Notes: a model not told the origin generated them from the letters alone. Counted from the stretch's first letter, positions 40,519-50,934 are shown. The stretch is 64,000 nt of DNA from Chromohalobacter beijerinckii (GCF_023061185.1 NZ_JAKGAK010000004.1:62001-126000); one strand, 5' to 3'. A program made the numbers and translations.

Positions 40519-42201
40519 ATGAGCGAAAGCTTTGCTGAACTGTTCGAACAGTCTCTCCAGGACATCAACATGGAACCCGGTGCCATTGTCATGGCAACCG
40601 TGGTCGACATCGAAGGTGACTGGATTACCGTCAACGCGGGTCTGAAGTCCGAGGGGCAAATCCCCGTGGCGCAGTTCCGTGATGACAACGGCGAATTGAC
40701 CATCTCCGTAGGCGATGAAGTCAAGGTTGCCCTTGAAGCCGTCGAAGACGGCTTCGGCGAGACGCGCTTGTCTCGCGAAAAGGCCAAGCGTGCCGAGGCC
40801 TGGAAAGAGCTGGAAGCGGCCTTCGAGAAGGACGAAATCGTCAAGGGCGTGATCAACGGCAAGGTCAAGGGCGGCTTCACGGTCGACGTTTCCTCCATCC
40901 GCGCTTTCCTGCCCGGTTCTCTCGTCGACGTCCGTCCGGTTCGCGATACTGCTCACCTCGAGCACAAAGAGCTGGACTTCAAGGTCATCAAGCTCGATCC
41001 CAAGCGTAATAACGTCGTGGTCTCGCGCCGTGCCGTTCTCGAAGCCGAGAACAGTGCCGAGCGTGAAGCGCTTCTGTCTACGCTTCAGGAAGGTCAGCAG
41101 ATCGACGGTATCGTCAAGAACCTCACCGACTACGGTGCGTTCGTCGACCTGGGCGGCGTCGATGGCCTGCTGCACATCACCGACATGGCGTGGAAGCGCA
41201 TCAAGCATCCCAGCGAGATCGTGGCTGTTGGTGATGAGGTCAACGTCAAGGTGCTCAAGTTCGATCGCGAGCGCAACCGTGTGTCTCTCGGCTTGAAGCA
41301 GCTGGGCGAAGATCCGTGGGTCAACATCAAGGATCGTTATCCGGAAAACACCCGCGTCAATGCCCGCGTCACCAACCTGACCGACTACGGCTGCTTTGCC
41401 GAGCTCGAGGAAGGTGTCGAAGGCTTGGTCCACGTCTCGGAAATGGACTGGACCAACAAGAACATCCATCCCTCGAAAGTCGTCCAGGTCGGCGATGACG
41501 TGGAAGTCATGGTGCTGGATATCGACGAAGAACGTCGTCGTATCTCCTTGGGCATCAAGCAGTGCACCACTAACCCGTGGGAAGACTTCAGCGCGCGCTA
41601 TAACAAGGGCGATCGCGTTTCGGGTACCATCAAGTCGATCACCGATTTCGGTATCTTCATCGGCTTGGAAGGTGGCATCGACGGTCTGGTCCACTTGTCC
41701 GATATTTCTTGGAGCGAAACCGGCGAAGAAGCCGTGCGCAAGTTCAAGAAGGGCGACGAAGCCGAAGCGGTCATCCTGTCGATCGATCCGGAACGTGAGC
41801 GTATCTCGCTCGGCATCAAGCAACTCGAAACCGATCCGGTCTCCGAGTACTTGGCCGTCAACGATAAGGGTGCCATCGTCACCGGTCGCGTTGTCGAAGT
41901 CGATGCGAAGGAAGCGCACGTCGAGTTGGCCACTGATGTCGTAGCGGTACTCAAGGCTTCCGAGATCAGTCCCGATCGCGTCGAAGATGCACGCAACGTG
42001 CTCAACGAAGGCGATAGCGTCGAAGCCAAGATCGTCGGTGTCGATCGCAAGAATCGTGCGATCAACCTGTCCGTGAAGGCGAAGGATCAGGTCGATACAC
42101 GCCGTGCGATGGGCAAACTGCGCGATCAGGAAGCTGAGCCGGAGTCAACAGGCCCGACCACCATCGGTGATTTGATCAAGCAGCAGATGGGCGGCGAATA
42201 A
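40519..42201 (+). CDS. rpsA: 30S ribosomal protein S1
   Basis: Large RNA-binding ribosomal protein needed to load structured or leaderless mRNAs. Six S1 (OB-fold) repeats: two N-terminal ribosome-binding ones, then four RNA-binding ones (repeated [19 protein letters not shown]-like units with short ISLGIKQ tails). 560 residues, E. coli-like. A strong terminator follows. The usual downstream ihfB is absent here and lies at 49.7 kb instead. Confidence 0.98.
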   Translation: MSESFAELFEQSLQDINMEPGAIVMATVVDIEGDWITVNAGLKSEGQIPVAQFRDDNGELTISVGDEVKVALEAVEDGFGETRLSREKAKRAEAWKELEAAFEKDEIVKGVINGKVKGGFTVDVSSIRAFLPGSLVDVRPVRDTAHLEHKELDFKVIKLDPKRNNVVVSRRAVLEAENSAEREALLSTLQEGQQIDGIVKNLTDYGAFVDLGGVDGLLHITDMAWKRIKHPSEIVAVGDEVNVKVLKFDRERNRVSLGLKQLGEDPWVNIKDRYPENTRVNARVTNLTDYGCFAELEEGVEGLVHVSEMDWTNKNIHPSKVVQVGDDVEVMVLDIDEERRRISLGIKQCTTNPWEDFSARYNKGDRVSGTIKSITDFGIFIGLEGGIDGLVHLSDISWSETGEEAVRKFKKGDEAEAVILSIDPERERISLGIKQLETDPVSEYLAVNDKGAIVTGRVVEVDAKEAHVELATDVVAVLKASEISPDRVEDARNVLNEGDSVEAKIVGVDRKNRAINLSVKAKDQVDTRRAMGKLRDQEAEPESTGPTTIGDLIKQQMGGE

Positions 42202-42255
42202 GCCACGTCGCCGTCGCGTCTTCGACGCGGCGGCGAGCGCTTTATTTGAGCCGTA

Positions 42256-42290
42256 CAAAAAACCGCACCTCCTGGAGGTGCGGTTTTTTG
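42256..42290. terminator. Bidirectional terminator between rpsA and trmJ
   Basis: Two perfect 17-base arms, CAAAAAACCGCACCTCC and its complement, around a single T (42273). There are T runs on both strands, so it can end rpsA (+) and trmJ (-). Confidence 0.95.
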
Positions 42291-42333
42291 TGCCTGCCAA
42301 ACGGCTCATACCAAGGGTTGGCTGGTTTTTGCC

Positions 42334-43071
42334 TCAGTCATCGCGTTTTGTGCCGGCTTTCTCCAATGTCGTCAAGACGCCGCGCAGGATGGAGAGCTCC
42401 TTTCGAGTAGGTTGAGCACGGGAGAAAAGTGCGCGTAGATGGTCTTCAGTGCGCGCATGAGGCTGAGTCAGGAACCCCGAGGACGACAGGGCTTGGTGCA
42501 GGTGCGTCTCGAAGTGAGCCATTTGTTCGCGTGTCGGCAAGGCGGGCTGCTTGGACTTGGGCTGAGCGGCGCTCGGTGTTTGATGGCGCCATGCACGGCG
42601 TACTTCGTAGGCGAGTATCTGCACGGCTTGTGCCAGATTGAGTACACCGTAATCGGGGTTGGCGGGAATGCTGACCTGATGCGTGCAATGCCGAATTTCA
42701 TCGTTAGTCAGGCCGAAGCGCTCGCGGCCGAACACGAGTGCCACGGGGGCTTCATGCGCATGCTCGACCATTTGCACGGCCATGGGCTCGGGATCGTCGA
42801 AATGGGGTAGAGGGAGGCTGCGCAGACGGGCGCTGGCGCCGACGACTTGAACGCAATCTTCGACGGCTTGTGAAATGTGCTCGACGACACGCGCGTTGTC
42901 GAGCACATCGGTGGCGCCAGCGGCCAGCCGAGTGGCCTCTTCGTCGGGAAAGCAACGGGGATTGACCAACACTAGGTCACTCAGACCCATGGTTTTCATC
43001 GCGCGAGCGGCTTGGCCAATGTTGCCGGGATGGAATGTCTGAACGAGTACGATACGTATATTGGAGAGCAT
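42334..43071 (-). CDS. trmJ: tRNA (cytidine/uridine-2'-O-)-methyltransferase TrmJ
   Basis: SPOUT-class enzyme that methylates the ribose of tRNA position 32. N-terminal IRIVLVQTFHPGNIGQAARAM, GRERFGLTNDE and the trefoil-knot segment PDYGVLNLAQAVQILAYE are characteristic. 245 residues. A tandem heptamer repeat begins 42 bases upstream of its start, inside its likely promoter region. Confidence 0.95.
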   Translation of the reverse strand: MLSNIRIVLVQTFHPGNIGQAARAMKTMGLSDLVLVNPRCFPDEEATRLAAGATDVLDNARVVEHISQAVEDCVQVVGASARLRSLPLPHFDDPEPMAVQMVEHAHEAPVALVFGRERFGLTNDEIRHCTHQVSIPANPDYGVLNLAQAVQILAYEVRRAWRHQTPSAAQPKSKQPALPTREQMAHFETHLHQALSSSGFLTQPHARTEDHLRALFSRAQPTRKELSILRGVLTTLEKAGTKRDD

Positions 43072-43113
43072 AGAAAATCGCGAGGCAGTCTAGGGCAGGG
43101 CGATAGTGTACTT

Positions 43114-43162
43114 GGGCTACGGGCTACGGGCTACGGGCTACGGGCTACGGGCTACGGGCTAC
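43114..43162. repeat. Tandem heptanucleotide repeat, seven copies of GGGCTAC
   Basis: Seven perfect, uninterrupted copies of GGGCTAC (GTAGCCC on the strand of trmJ), followed by a partial GGCT. It lies between the groEL terminator and the trmJ start. Period seven is not a multiple of three; being non-coding, copy changes would alter promoter or leader spacing of trmJ rather than a reading frame. Confidence 0.97.
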
Positions 43163-43184
43163 GGCTGAGCTATGTCCTGACATG

Positions 43185-43215
43185 AAAAACCCCCGCCGGT
43201 TGCCCGGCAGGGGTT
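43185..43215 (-). terminator. Rho-independent terminator of groESL
   Basis: On the - strand, AACCCCTGCCGG pairs with CCGGCGGGGGTT (one T-G pair) around GCAA, followed by a run of T. It lies 40 bases after the groEL stop. Confidence 0.9.
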
Positions 43216-43254
43216 CGAGTCACGGGACAGCGCCCGGGAGTCGGTAGGCGGCGA

Positions 43255-44913
<1,659 letters not shown>

Positions 44914-44974
44914 TTAATGGCGCGATCAAGTCGCGCAAACGTGAAACGAAAATGTGACTGGTGAGCGTTGTGAA

Positions 44975-45265
44975 TTACTCGGCAACGGCCAGAATATCGC
45001 TTTCGCTCATGATCAGGACTTCTTCACCGTCGATTTTTTCTTTCTCGACGCCAAAGCCATCCTTGAAAATCACCGTGTCACCCACCTTGACGTCCAGCGG
45101 GCGCACTTCGCCATTTTCGAGAATACGACCGTTGCCGACAGCAAGAACTTCACCGCGGGTCGGTTTCTCTTGAGCGTTACCCGGAAGCACGATGCCGCCA
45201 GCGGTCTTTTGCTCTTCTTCCATGCGACGGACGACGACGCGATCGTGCAAAGGACGGATTTTCAT
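44975..45265 (-). CDS. groES: Co-chaperonin GroES (10 kDa)
   Basis: Heptameric lid for Gro[16 protein letters not shown] start, mobile-loop segment [14 protein letters not shown] and [16 protein letters not shown] end are classic; 96 residues. It is first in the groESL operon, with a heat-shock-type promoter about 135 bases upstream and hairpins in the leader. Confidence 0.99.
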   Translation of the reverse strand: MKIRPLHDRVVVRRMEEEQKTAGGIVLPGNAQEKPTRGEVLAVGNGRILENGEVRPLDVKVGDTVIFKDGFGVEKEKIDGEEVLIMSESDILAVAE

Positions 45266-45329
45266 TGCTCACGTTCTCCTGATGGTTCTATGGATCATAG
45301 GATAATCCCGTTGAGCCAAGCCCAAGGGT

Positions 45330-45379
45330 GAAGGCAGTGCCTTCTGTTTATAAGGCCGACGCATCAAGGCGTTACGGCC
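45330..45379 (-). other. Two hairpins in the groES leader
   Basis: A perfect 7-base inverted repeat GAAGGCA-G-TGCCTTC (45330-45344) and a longer stem GGCCG-ACGC / GCGT-TA-CGGCC with a six-base loop (45354-45379). Both fall between the sigma32-like promoter and groES. They may stabilise the mRNA or respond to temperature; neither includes the ribosome site. Confidence 0.45.
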
Positions 45380-45399
45380 GAATCATCTGTTAGAGGCTT

Positions 45400-45426
45400 G
45401 ATTGGGTCGACGTATCCACTTTCAAG
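45400..45426 (-). promoter_or_regulatory. Sigma32 (heat-shock) type promoter of groESL
   Basis: On the - strand, CTTGAAA (45426-45420), a 13-base spacer, then CCCAATC (45406-45400). The -35 matches the sigma32 consensus exactly and the -10 matches CCCATNT in all but one position. No CIRCE operator is seen, so control by HrcA is not suggested. Confidence 0.75.
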
Positions 45427-45444
45427 GGCCCTTCATGAATTTTT

Positions 45445-45960
45445 TCAATGCCGGGAATCGTCCTTCCCTATGTAGTCGCCTTCGATCGGTTGCTCGTCAT
45501 TCGTTTGGCTGTTTTGCGAGGCTTTATCCGAGCGCCGCGTGTGCTCGTGCCAATCATTGCCCGTGGTTTTCTCCTGAGTCGCGCCACCGGAGCCCATCGT
45601 AAAAATTCGGCCGCGCCATCCACCGCGTTGAAGCCCTCGGCCCAGCAAACGACGGCTACTCGGGATGAGGCAAAGCAGCCCCAAGCCGTCTGACAGGAAG
45701 CCGGGAGCGACCAGTAATGCGCCGCCGAAGATCAGAGCGGCCCCGGTAATCAGCTCGTCCGAAGGAAGTTCTCCCTGAGCAAAACGGCTCTGGGCGCGTT
45801 GTAGCGTCTGCACCCCTTCGCGGCGAATCAGGTGGAGACCCAGGGCCCCGGACAGCAGTACCAATGCCAGCGTCGGAAGCAGACCGATCTGCCCTCCGAT
45901 TGCGAACAGCACTACGAAATCGAGTAGCCCGAAAAGCGTAATGAAAAGTAACAGTGGCAT
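45445..45960 (-). CDS. fxsA: Membrane protein FxsA
   Basis: Small inner-membrane protein; in E. coli its overexpression relieves F-plasmid exclusion of phage T7. Normal role unknown. Several hydrophobic segments in the first ~110 residues (LLLFITLFGLLDFVVLFAI; ALVLLSGALGLHLI; GAALIFGGALLVAPGFLSD), then a hydrophilic tail. 171 residues from the ATG at 45960, supported by GGAG six bases upstream; the longer frame is not. Adjacent to groESL, as in E. coli. Confidence 0.92.
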   Translation of the reverse strand: MPLLLFITLFGLLDFVVLFAIGGQIGLLPTLALVLLSGALGLHLIRREGVQTLQRAQSRFAQGELPSDELITGAALIFGGALLVAPGFLSDGLGLLCLIPSSRRLLGRGLQRGGWRGRIFTMGSGGATQEKTTGNDWHEHTRRSDKASQNSQTNDEQPIEGDYIGKDDSRH

Positions 45961-46156
45961 GGCGGCTCCGTGTGATCTCAACTTTCCAGTAGATGGTGGC
46001 ATGCGTGTGAATTGCAAGGGAAACGGCGCGGTGATGCAAGCACGCTGTGATTGCTTCGTGGAGACGCTATGCATCGCATGCTAAGCTCTTCATGTTGCGG
46101 TGCACAAAAAGAGCCACGAGGTCCGGGCTCATTACTTGAAAGCGGGAGGTGTCGCC

Positions 46157-46918
46157 ATGCAGCTTGATGGGGCGGTGGTAGGTATAACGGGAGGTGCCCA
46201 AGGTCTGGGATTGGCGATGGCGGCTGAACTCGGGGCATTGGGCGCGCGTCTTGCATTGTTCGACCGGCAAGAAGAGGTGTTGAGCGCTGCGGTTGCTTCA
46301 TTGGCGGAGCGTCACATCTCCGCATACGCCTTCCTGGTCGACGTAACCGATGAAGAGGCCGTGACCCGGGCATTCGCGCGGCAACGTGAGTCGCTGGGTC
46401 CGCTTGCTGTGTTGGTCAATAATGCGGGCGTCACTCACGATGGGCTGTTGGTGAAGGGCAGCGCGGGGCATATCGAGAAACGCATGACGTTAGATCAGTG
46501 GCGACAGGTCATCGACGTCAATCTTACGGGGGTCTTCCTATGCGGGCGTGAAGGCGCGACGCAGATGGTGGAGACGGGCCAGGGCGGTGTCATCATCAAT
46601 GTCTCGAGTATCTCGCGGTCTGGCAACATGGGTCAGGGAAATTACAGTGCCTCTAAGGCGGGGGTGGCGGCGCTGACGGTTACTTGGGCGAAGGAGCTGG
46701 CACGCCAAGGGATCCGAGTGGCGGCGGTGGCACCCGGGTTCATCGAAACCGAGATGACGGCGTCCATGCGCGCCGAAGTACTCGAGAAAATCAGCAAGGG
46801 CATCCCCTTGGGACATCTGGGGCAGCCGGTTGATATCGCCTCGAGCGTGCGTTATATCGTGGAAAACGACTATTTCACGGGACGAGTGCTGGAATGCGAT
46901 GGTGGTTTGAGGATCTAA
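46157..46918 (+). CDS. SDR-family oxidoreductase, FabG-like
   Basis: NAD(P)H-dependent short-chain dehydrogenase. TGGAQGLG cofactor motif near residue 9, NNAG near 88, catalytic Ser in NVSSIS and YSASK near 162. 253 residues from the ATG at 46157, which has GGGAGG seven bases upstream. Sequence resembles 3-oxoacyl-ACP reductases, but it stands alone, away from fatty acid genes, so the substrate is unknown. Confidence 0.88.
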   Translation: MQLDGAVVGITGGAQGLGLAMAAELGALGARLALFDRQEEVLSAAVASLAERHISAYAFLVDVTDEEAVTRAFARQRESLGPLAVLVNNAGVTHDGLLVKGSAGHIEKRMTLDQWRQVIDVNLTGVFLCGREGATQMVETGQGGVIINVSSISRSGNMGQGNYSASKAGVAALTVTWAKELARQGIRVAAVAPGFIETEMTASMRAEVLEKISKGIPLGHLGQPVDIASSVRYIVENDYFTGRVLECDGGLRI

Positions 46919-46957
46919 GGGCTCGTCAACGTTTCAGGCGGCTATTGATGCCGGCCG

Positions 46958-46993
46958 AAAAGACGCTCGCCGGGTGCCTCCCGTACGAGCGTC
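46958..46993 (-). terminator. Rho-independent terminator of comEA
   Basis: Perfect 8-base stem GACGCTCG/CGAGCGTC around a 16-base loop, followed on the - strand by TTTT. It lies 12 bases past the comEA stop, opposite the end of the dehydrogenase gene. Confidence 0.65.
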
Positions 46994-47005
46994 GATAGGG
47001 TGGTT

Positions 47006-47278
47006 TCAGAACGTGACACGGTCGTCTAGATCCGCCACCGTTCCTTTGCCGATGCCCTTGACGCGGGTCAGGGCGTCGAGCGAGGCGAAAGGTCCATTCG
47101 CATTGCGATCTTCAATGATCGCCTGTGCCTTGACCTCGCCGATACCTGGTAGTTGGGTCAATGCTTCAGCAGAGGCTTGATTGATGTCGATAGGCGCCGA
47201 GGCATCTTCCTGGGCGACCGCGAGGGTAGAGACGCTTAACGCCAGCGTCAGTAGGGCACAGCTCAGCAGTTTCTTCAT
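47006..47278 (-). CDS. comEA: ComEA-family helix-hairpin-helix DNA-binding protein
   Basis: Small exported protein with a Sec signal peptide (MKKLLSCALLTLALSVSTLAVA, probable cut after VAQ or AVA). The rest is a tandem helix-hairpin-helix domain (IDINQASAEALTQLPGIGEVKAQAIIEDR... VKGIGKGTVADL). 90 residues. Homologues bind incoming DNA in the periplasm during natural transformation; with the pilus genes in this window this suggests, but does not prove, competence. Confidence 0.88.
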   Translation of the reverse strand: MKKLLSCALLTLALSVSTLAVAQEDASAPIDINQASAEALTQLPGIGEVKAQAIIEDRNANGPFASLDALTRVKGIGKGTVADLDDRVTF

Positions 47279-47459
47279 ACAACCTCTCCTTTAGAAAAAT
47301 CTTATTGAGCGGCTTCACCATACCCAGATTTCCATGATTGAAATGTCATCTTTTAATGACGTGATTTGTAAGCTAATGACTACAAAATGAGATTGTTCTT
47401 AATAAGAGACGGTTGGGTGGAATACTCGCGAGGTGCTATGTGGCGAAGTTGGGCGGCGG

Positions 47460-47465
47460 TATAAT
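47460..47465 (+). promoter_or_regulatory. Candidate -10 of pyrF
   Basis: Perfect TATAAT, 39 bases before the pyrF ATG. No convincing -35 at 16-18 bases upstream. Most of the 226-base comEA-pyrF gap is AT-rich and otherwise empty. Confidence 0.4.
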
Positions 47466-47504
47466 GTTGCCGTTGCTGCCACCCTACTATTTGCAGGAGA
47501 CATC

Positions 47505-48206
47505 ATGCCGCGTCCCGACACGCCGTTGATCATTGCTCTCGACTACCCTGATCTCGACCAGGCGCTTGTCATGGCCGATCGATTAGACCCCGCGCGCTGC
47601 CGGGTCAAGGTTGGTAAGGAGCTATTCACGCGCAGTGGCCCGCAGATACTCGAGGCACTGCATGCTCGTGGCTTCGAGGTATTTCTGGATCTCAAGTTTC
47701 ACGACATTCCCAACACGGTGGCGGGCGCCGTCGAGGCGGCGGCGGACCATGGCGTATGGATGATTAACGTCCACGCGGGTGGCGGGCGTCGCATGATGGA
47801 AGCGGCCAGAGAACGACTCGATAAGCGCCGGCTTACTACGCATCTGATAGCGGTGACGGTACTCACCAGTATGTCGCGTGAGGATCTCGCCGAGGTTGGC
47901 GTCGATGACGATCCATTGTCTCAGGTCGAGCGCTTGGCGGCACTCTCGCAACGCAGCGGAATGGATGGAGTGGTGTGTTCAGCGCAGGAAGCGACGGCGT
48001 TGCGCGCTCTATGTGGCGATACTTTCTTGAAGGTCACGCCGGGCATACGCCCTAGCGCTTCGAATGGCGACGATCAACGTCGAACGCTGACGCCGGCACG
48101 AGCGTTGGCGGCGGGGAGCACGCACTTGGTGATCGGCCGGCCGGTGACGCAAGCCTTGGATCCGATGGCGGCATTGGCCGATATCGAGCATGAGATCGGG
48201 CGTTAG
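47505..48206 (+). CDS. pyrF: Orotidine 5'-phosphate decarboxylase
   Basis: Last step of UMP synthesis. The catalytic tetrad lies in [12 protein letters not shown], with a phosphate-binding VTPGIRP and VIGRPVT near the end. 233 residues from the ATG at 47505, supported by CAGGAG seven bases upstream; the longer frame adds 24 residues with no support. It converges on lapB with three bases between the stops, whereas in many relatives lapB and pyrF share a strand. Confidence 0.97.
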   Translation: MPRPDTPLIIALDYPDLDQALVMADRLDPARCRVKVGKELFTRSGPQILEALHARGFEVFLDLKFHDIPNTVAGAVEAAADHGVWMINVHAGGGRRMMEAARERLDKRRLTTHLIAVTVLTSMSREDLAEVGVDDDPLSQVERLAALSQRSGMDGVVCSAQEATALRALCGDTFLKVTPGIRPSASNGDDQRRTLTPARALAAGSTHLVIGRPVTQALDPMAALADIEHEIGR

Positions 48207-48209
48207 CGA

Positions 48210-49394
48210 CTATTCGCCTTCTAGCCCGGTGATGGGCTTGGTGGTACCCCAGCTTTGGCAGCGCGGGCATTGCCAGTGCAATTGAGCGCTGCCGAAACCG
48301 CAGCGATGGCAGCGGTGCCGGGGGCGTGCCGCGAGTAGTTTCTGGGTATGCTGTTTGAGCAGCAGCAAGCGCTCGCGGTCGCCATGCTCCTCGCCTATTA
48401 GATATAGGTCCATGAGATAGTCGACGCCACGCAAGCTAGGGTGCGCTTGCAACTGCTCACTGATGAGCTCGATGGCCGCTTCCTGGCTATCCGTGCGCAG
48501 GCGGGATGCCGCTAGCATGATCACCACACTGGTGTAGTGCGTCTCTTGCAGTTTCGCTTCCAGGAAGGCACACCAGCCCGCTTCGTCCTGAAGACGTCGA
48601 TACGCCTCGTGCAAGGGGTCGAGTATGACGGGAAGGAATCCGGGGTCCTGCTCGGGGATCCGAGTGAGATGACGAATGACCGCCTTGTAATGTCCTGTGT
48701 CTCGTTCGAGTTCGGCGAGTAGCCATGTGGCTCGGACACAACGCTCATCGATCGAGAGGGCCTGGCGCAGACGTTTGCGAGCCATGCTGGGGCTCGCATT
48801 GTGCCGATCCTGCTGGGCGAGCTCGCAAAGCCAGTGAGCCGCGGCACGCTTGATATCGGCATCTTGGCGGATGAGCTGCGGCGTGGCGACATCCAACGCT
48901 TGTTGCCACTCCTTCTCGCGCTGGAGCAAATCGACCAGCAGGCGTTTGGCAGCGTCGCGCAGCCCCTCGTCGGGGGTGTCCTTCACCAGTGTTTGCAGCA
49001 GGCGTTCGGCGCGGTCGAGTAATCCCAGGTTCAGGAAATCCCGCGACAATTCCAGTTGCACGAGACCGCCTTGATAGGGGGTAAGCGTCGGACGCGCCAA
49101 TAGATTTTGATGGATCTTGACGGCGCGGTCGGCTTCACCGCGTGAACGGAACAGGTTACCCAGCGCAATGTGCGTCTCGATGGTGTCGCTGTTGACCTCG
49201 AGTGCTTGCACAAACGTCTCGATGGCCTGATCCGGCTTCTCGTTGAGCAGATGATTGAGGCCAATGAAGTAGTCTCTGGGCAACGATACTTCAGGGGAGA
49301 GGCGTTCGCGAGCGCGCCGGCGCTCGCGACGTCCGAGCCACCAGCCGATGGCAATCGCCGCGACCAATAGGCCAAGCAGCAGTGGATCAAGCAT
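48210..49394 (-). CDS. lapB: Lipopolysaccharide assembly protein LapB (YciM)
   Basis: Inner-membrane protein that controls LpxC turnover through FtsH and coordinates LPS assembly. An N-terminal anchor (residues ~3-20) is followed by nine or so TPR units and a C-terminal rubredoxin-like zinc site, CHRCGF and CPRCQSW. 394 residues, like E. coli's 389. Directly downstream of lapA. Its target LpxC is encoded at 15.1 kb. Confidence 0.95.
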   Translation of the reverse strand: MLDPLLLGLLVAAIAIGWWLGRRERRRARERLSPEVSLPRDYFIGLNHLLNEKPDQAIETFVQALEVNSDTIETHIALGNLFRSRGEADRAVKIHQNLLARPTLTPYQGGLVQLELSRDFLNLGLLDRAERLLQTLVKDTPDEGLRDAAKRLLVDLLQREKEWQQALDVATPQLIRQDADIKRAAAHWLCELAQQDRHNASPSMARKRLRQALSIDERCVRATWLLAELERDTGHYKAVIRHLTRIPEQDPGFLPVILDPLHEAYRRLQDEAGWCAFLEAKLQETHYTSVVIMLAASRLRTDSQEAAIELISEQLQAHPSLRGVDYLMDLYLIGEEHGDRERLLLLKQHTQKLLAARPRHRCHRCGFGSAQLHWQCPRCQSWGTTKPITGLEGE

Positions 49395-49700
49395 TCAGGG
49401 CGCTTCCTTGAACTCCTGGGTGCGTAGCCGATCCAGTTCCTTGCGCTGCTGTTGATTGTGGCGTTGGGCACGCGTCAGAAGCGTGCGCAGCCGCAAATAG
49501 ATACCGGTCATGGCCAGCATGCCGAGAATCACACCGCAGGCCAGCGATATCAGCAACCAGAGAGACAGCGAGGCGGGAGGCAGTTCGACCCATATCAAGT
49601 CGAGCGGCATGGCTTGTTGGTTATTGACGGCAAACAGGATGCCGAGCAACAGGACGACCAGCAAGATGATGGCCAGCACGACACCTTTAAACCAACGCAT
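49395..49700 (-). CDS. lapA: Lipopolysaccharide assembly protein LapA (YciS)
   Basis: Small inner-membrane partner of LapB. Two hydrophobic segments (residues ~8-28 and ~45-66), then a short coiled coil rich in Arg and Gln. 101 residues, like E. coli's 102. Its stop lies directly beside the lapB start, so the pair is co-transcribed, with ihfB just upstream. Confidence 0.93.
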   Translation of the reverse strand: MRWFKGVVLAIILLVVLLLGILFAVNNQQAMPLDLIWVELPPASLSLWLLISLACGVILGMLAMTGIYLRLRTLLTRAQRHNQQQRKELDRLRTQEFKEAP

Positions 49701-49742
49701 GGGCAGGTTCCTTTTGCATGGAGATATGGCGCCCTGTGGGCT

Positions 49743-50039
49743 TCAGTAGCCGAGTGCACGGCTGGCGTTGACCTGTTCGCGCAATTCCTTGCCGGGCTTG
49801 AAATGCGGCACGAACTTGCCCTGCAGATCGACGGGGTCGCCGGTTTTGGGATTGCGTCCGGTCCGGGGCTCCCGAAAGTGTAGGGAGAAGCTACCGAACC
49901 CGCGAATTTCGACACGTCCACCGCTGGAAAGCGAGTGGGTAATGTCTTCGAGGATGATCTTGACTGCTGCCTCGACCTCTTTGGCCGACAGCTCGGGCTG
50001 CCGAATGGCAATCTGTTCAATCAACTCGGACTTGGTCAT
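49743..50039 (-). CDS. ihfB: Integration host factor subunit beta
   Basis: HU-family DNA-bending protein; heterodimer with IhfA. Starts [11 protein letters not shown]; the DNA-contacting arm [10 protein letters not shown] and the GFGSF core are present. 98 residues from the ATG at 50039; the longer frame adds 12 unsupported residues. Leads the ihfB-lapA-lapB set. In most gammaproteobacteria this set follows rpsA, but here it is about 7.5 kb away and inverted. Confidence 0.97.
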   Translation of the reverse strand: MTKSELIEQIAIRQPELSAKEVEAAVKIILEDITHSLSSGGRVEIRGFGSFSLHFREPRTGRNPKTGDPVDLQGKFVPHFKPGKELREQVNASRALGY

Positions 50040-50113
50040 CGAATGTCTCCAAGCGACTTTGCCGCTCCGCTGCATATGGCAATAAAGCGACCACGGTATT
50101 GTTGTGAATTCAG

Positions 50114-50142
50114 CATACTGCTCAAACCTTGATAAAACAACG
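50114..50142 (-). promoter_or_regulatory. Sigma70-type promoter of ihfB
   Basis: On the - strand TTGTTT (50142-50137), 17 bases, TATGCT (50119-50114). The first expected base is about 65-70 bases upstream of the ihfB ATG. Spacing is ideal; hexamers are moderate. Confidence 0.5.
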
Positions 50143-50263
50143 CACTAGCACATTGCAAGTCAATATTAGCCGGTTTTGCGCAAGGAGTGGAAACGATGTG
50201 TCTCGCCAAGTCCTCGGGTATACTCGTCGTCTATTCATGTCATGACATCGCTTGGGAGTCTCC

Positions 50264-50542
50264 ATGCAGGACGATGTAACCATTAAACGGCTTTACTGGC
50301 ACTCGCGGCGTGGCATGTGGGAGCTGGATCTACTCCTGATCCCGTTTCTCGAACATTGCTATCCGCAGCTCGAGGAGGCGGACAAGGCCCGCTATCAGAC
50401 GCTGATCGATCGGGAAGACCAGGATCTCTTCATCTGGCTGATGCGCCGAGAGTGGCCCGCCGACGCCGAATTGCGGCGAATCGTCCAAATGATCGTCGAT
50501 TATGCCGAAACCACTTCCAACAATCAGTATCGTACCCTCTAG
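50264..50542 (+). CDS. sdhE: FAD assembly factor SdhE (YgfY)
   Basis: Small helical protein that helps attach FAD covalently to succinate dehydrogenase. The family RGXXE motif appears in HSRRGMWELDLLL near residues 13-24. 92 residues; the ATG at 50264 has a GGGAG ribosome site. In the E. coli gene order it precedes ygfX, as here, and the next gene overlaps its 3' end by 41 bases. Confidence 0.95.
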   Translation: MQDDVTIKRLYWHSRRGMWELDLLLIPFLEHCYPQLEEADKARYQTLIDREDQDLFIWLMRREWPADAELRRIVQMIVDYAETTSNNQYRTL

Positions 50543-50909
50543 GCTCGACTTGGCGCTTCATGTCCTCGTCTGGGGGGGAGTGAGTGGCTTGGCGCTCATG
50601 CTGAGTGCAGGATGGCTGACGTCTGCAGTATCGCTTAGCGGTGCGGCACTGGTGGGCTACAGGTGGCGTGACCAACGGCGCTGGGAATTGCGGGAACGCC
50701 TCGATGGGGAGCACACCACATGGCAATGGCGTGAGGCCTCGGGACAGTGGCAGAACGCTGCGCCGAGACCCCTGCGTATCGGCGCGTGGTTGATCGGGTT
50801 GCGCATCGGGCGCCGCGTTATTTGGCTGTGGCCCGATAGCGCGGCGCCCACTTCGCGTCGCCTGTTGCGTATACGGCTGTTAGAGGCAATGCCGTTGGGA
50901 CGGCGCTGA
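50502..50909 (+). CDS. YgfX (CptA)-like membrane protein
   Basis: 135 residues with two adjacent hydrophobic segments (residues ~18-35 and ~38-52), then a soluble part with WQW and a basic end. Similarity to E. coli YgfX is weak; the call rests on topology and position after sdhE. YgfX was described as a toxin-like inhibitor of division and paired with SdhE, though that role is disputed. The ATG lies inside sdhE; a TTG at 50550 is an alternative start. Confidence 0.7.
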   Translation: MPKPLPTISIVPSRLDLALHVLVWGGVSGLALMLSAGWLTSAVSLSGAALVGYRWRDQRRWELRERLDGEHTTWQWREASGQWQNAAPRPLRIGAWLIGLRIGRRVIWLWPDSAAPTSRRLLRIRLLEAMPLGRR

Positions 50910-50934
50910 CGCTCATCGTGACTGAGCGTCAGCG
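50904..50934. terminator. Perfect hairpin spanning two convergent stops
   Basis: CGCTGACGCTCA and TGAGCGTCAGCG form a perfect 12-base stem around TCGTGAC. The stem contains the stop codon of the YgfX-like gene (50907-50909) and of the FUSC gene (50929-50931). No T run follows on either strand, so it may mark transcript ends by another route. Confidence 0.5.

Noticed and set aside
40504-41919. 471-codon frame on the - strand
   Set aside because: Antisense to rpsA; the apparent internal repeats mirror the S1 repeats.
45266-45444. CIRCE operator upstream of groES
   Set aside because: Inverted repeats are present but none matches TTAGCACTC/GAGTGCTAA.
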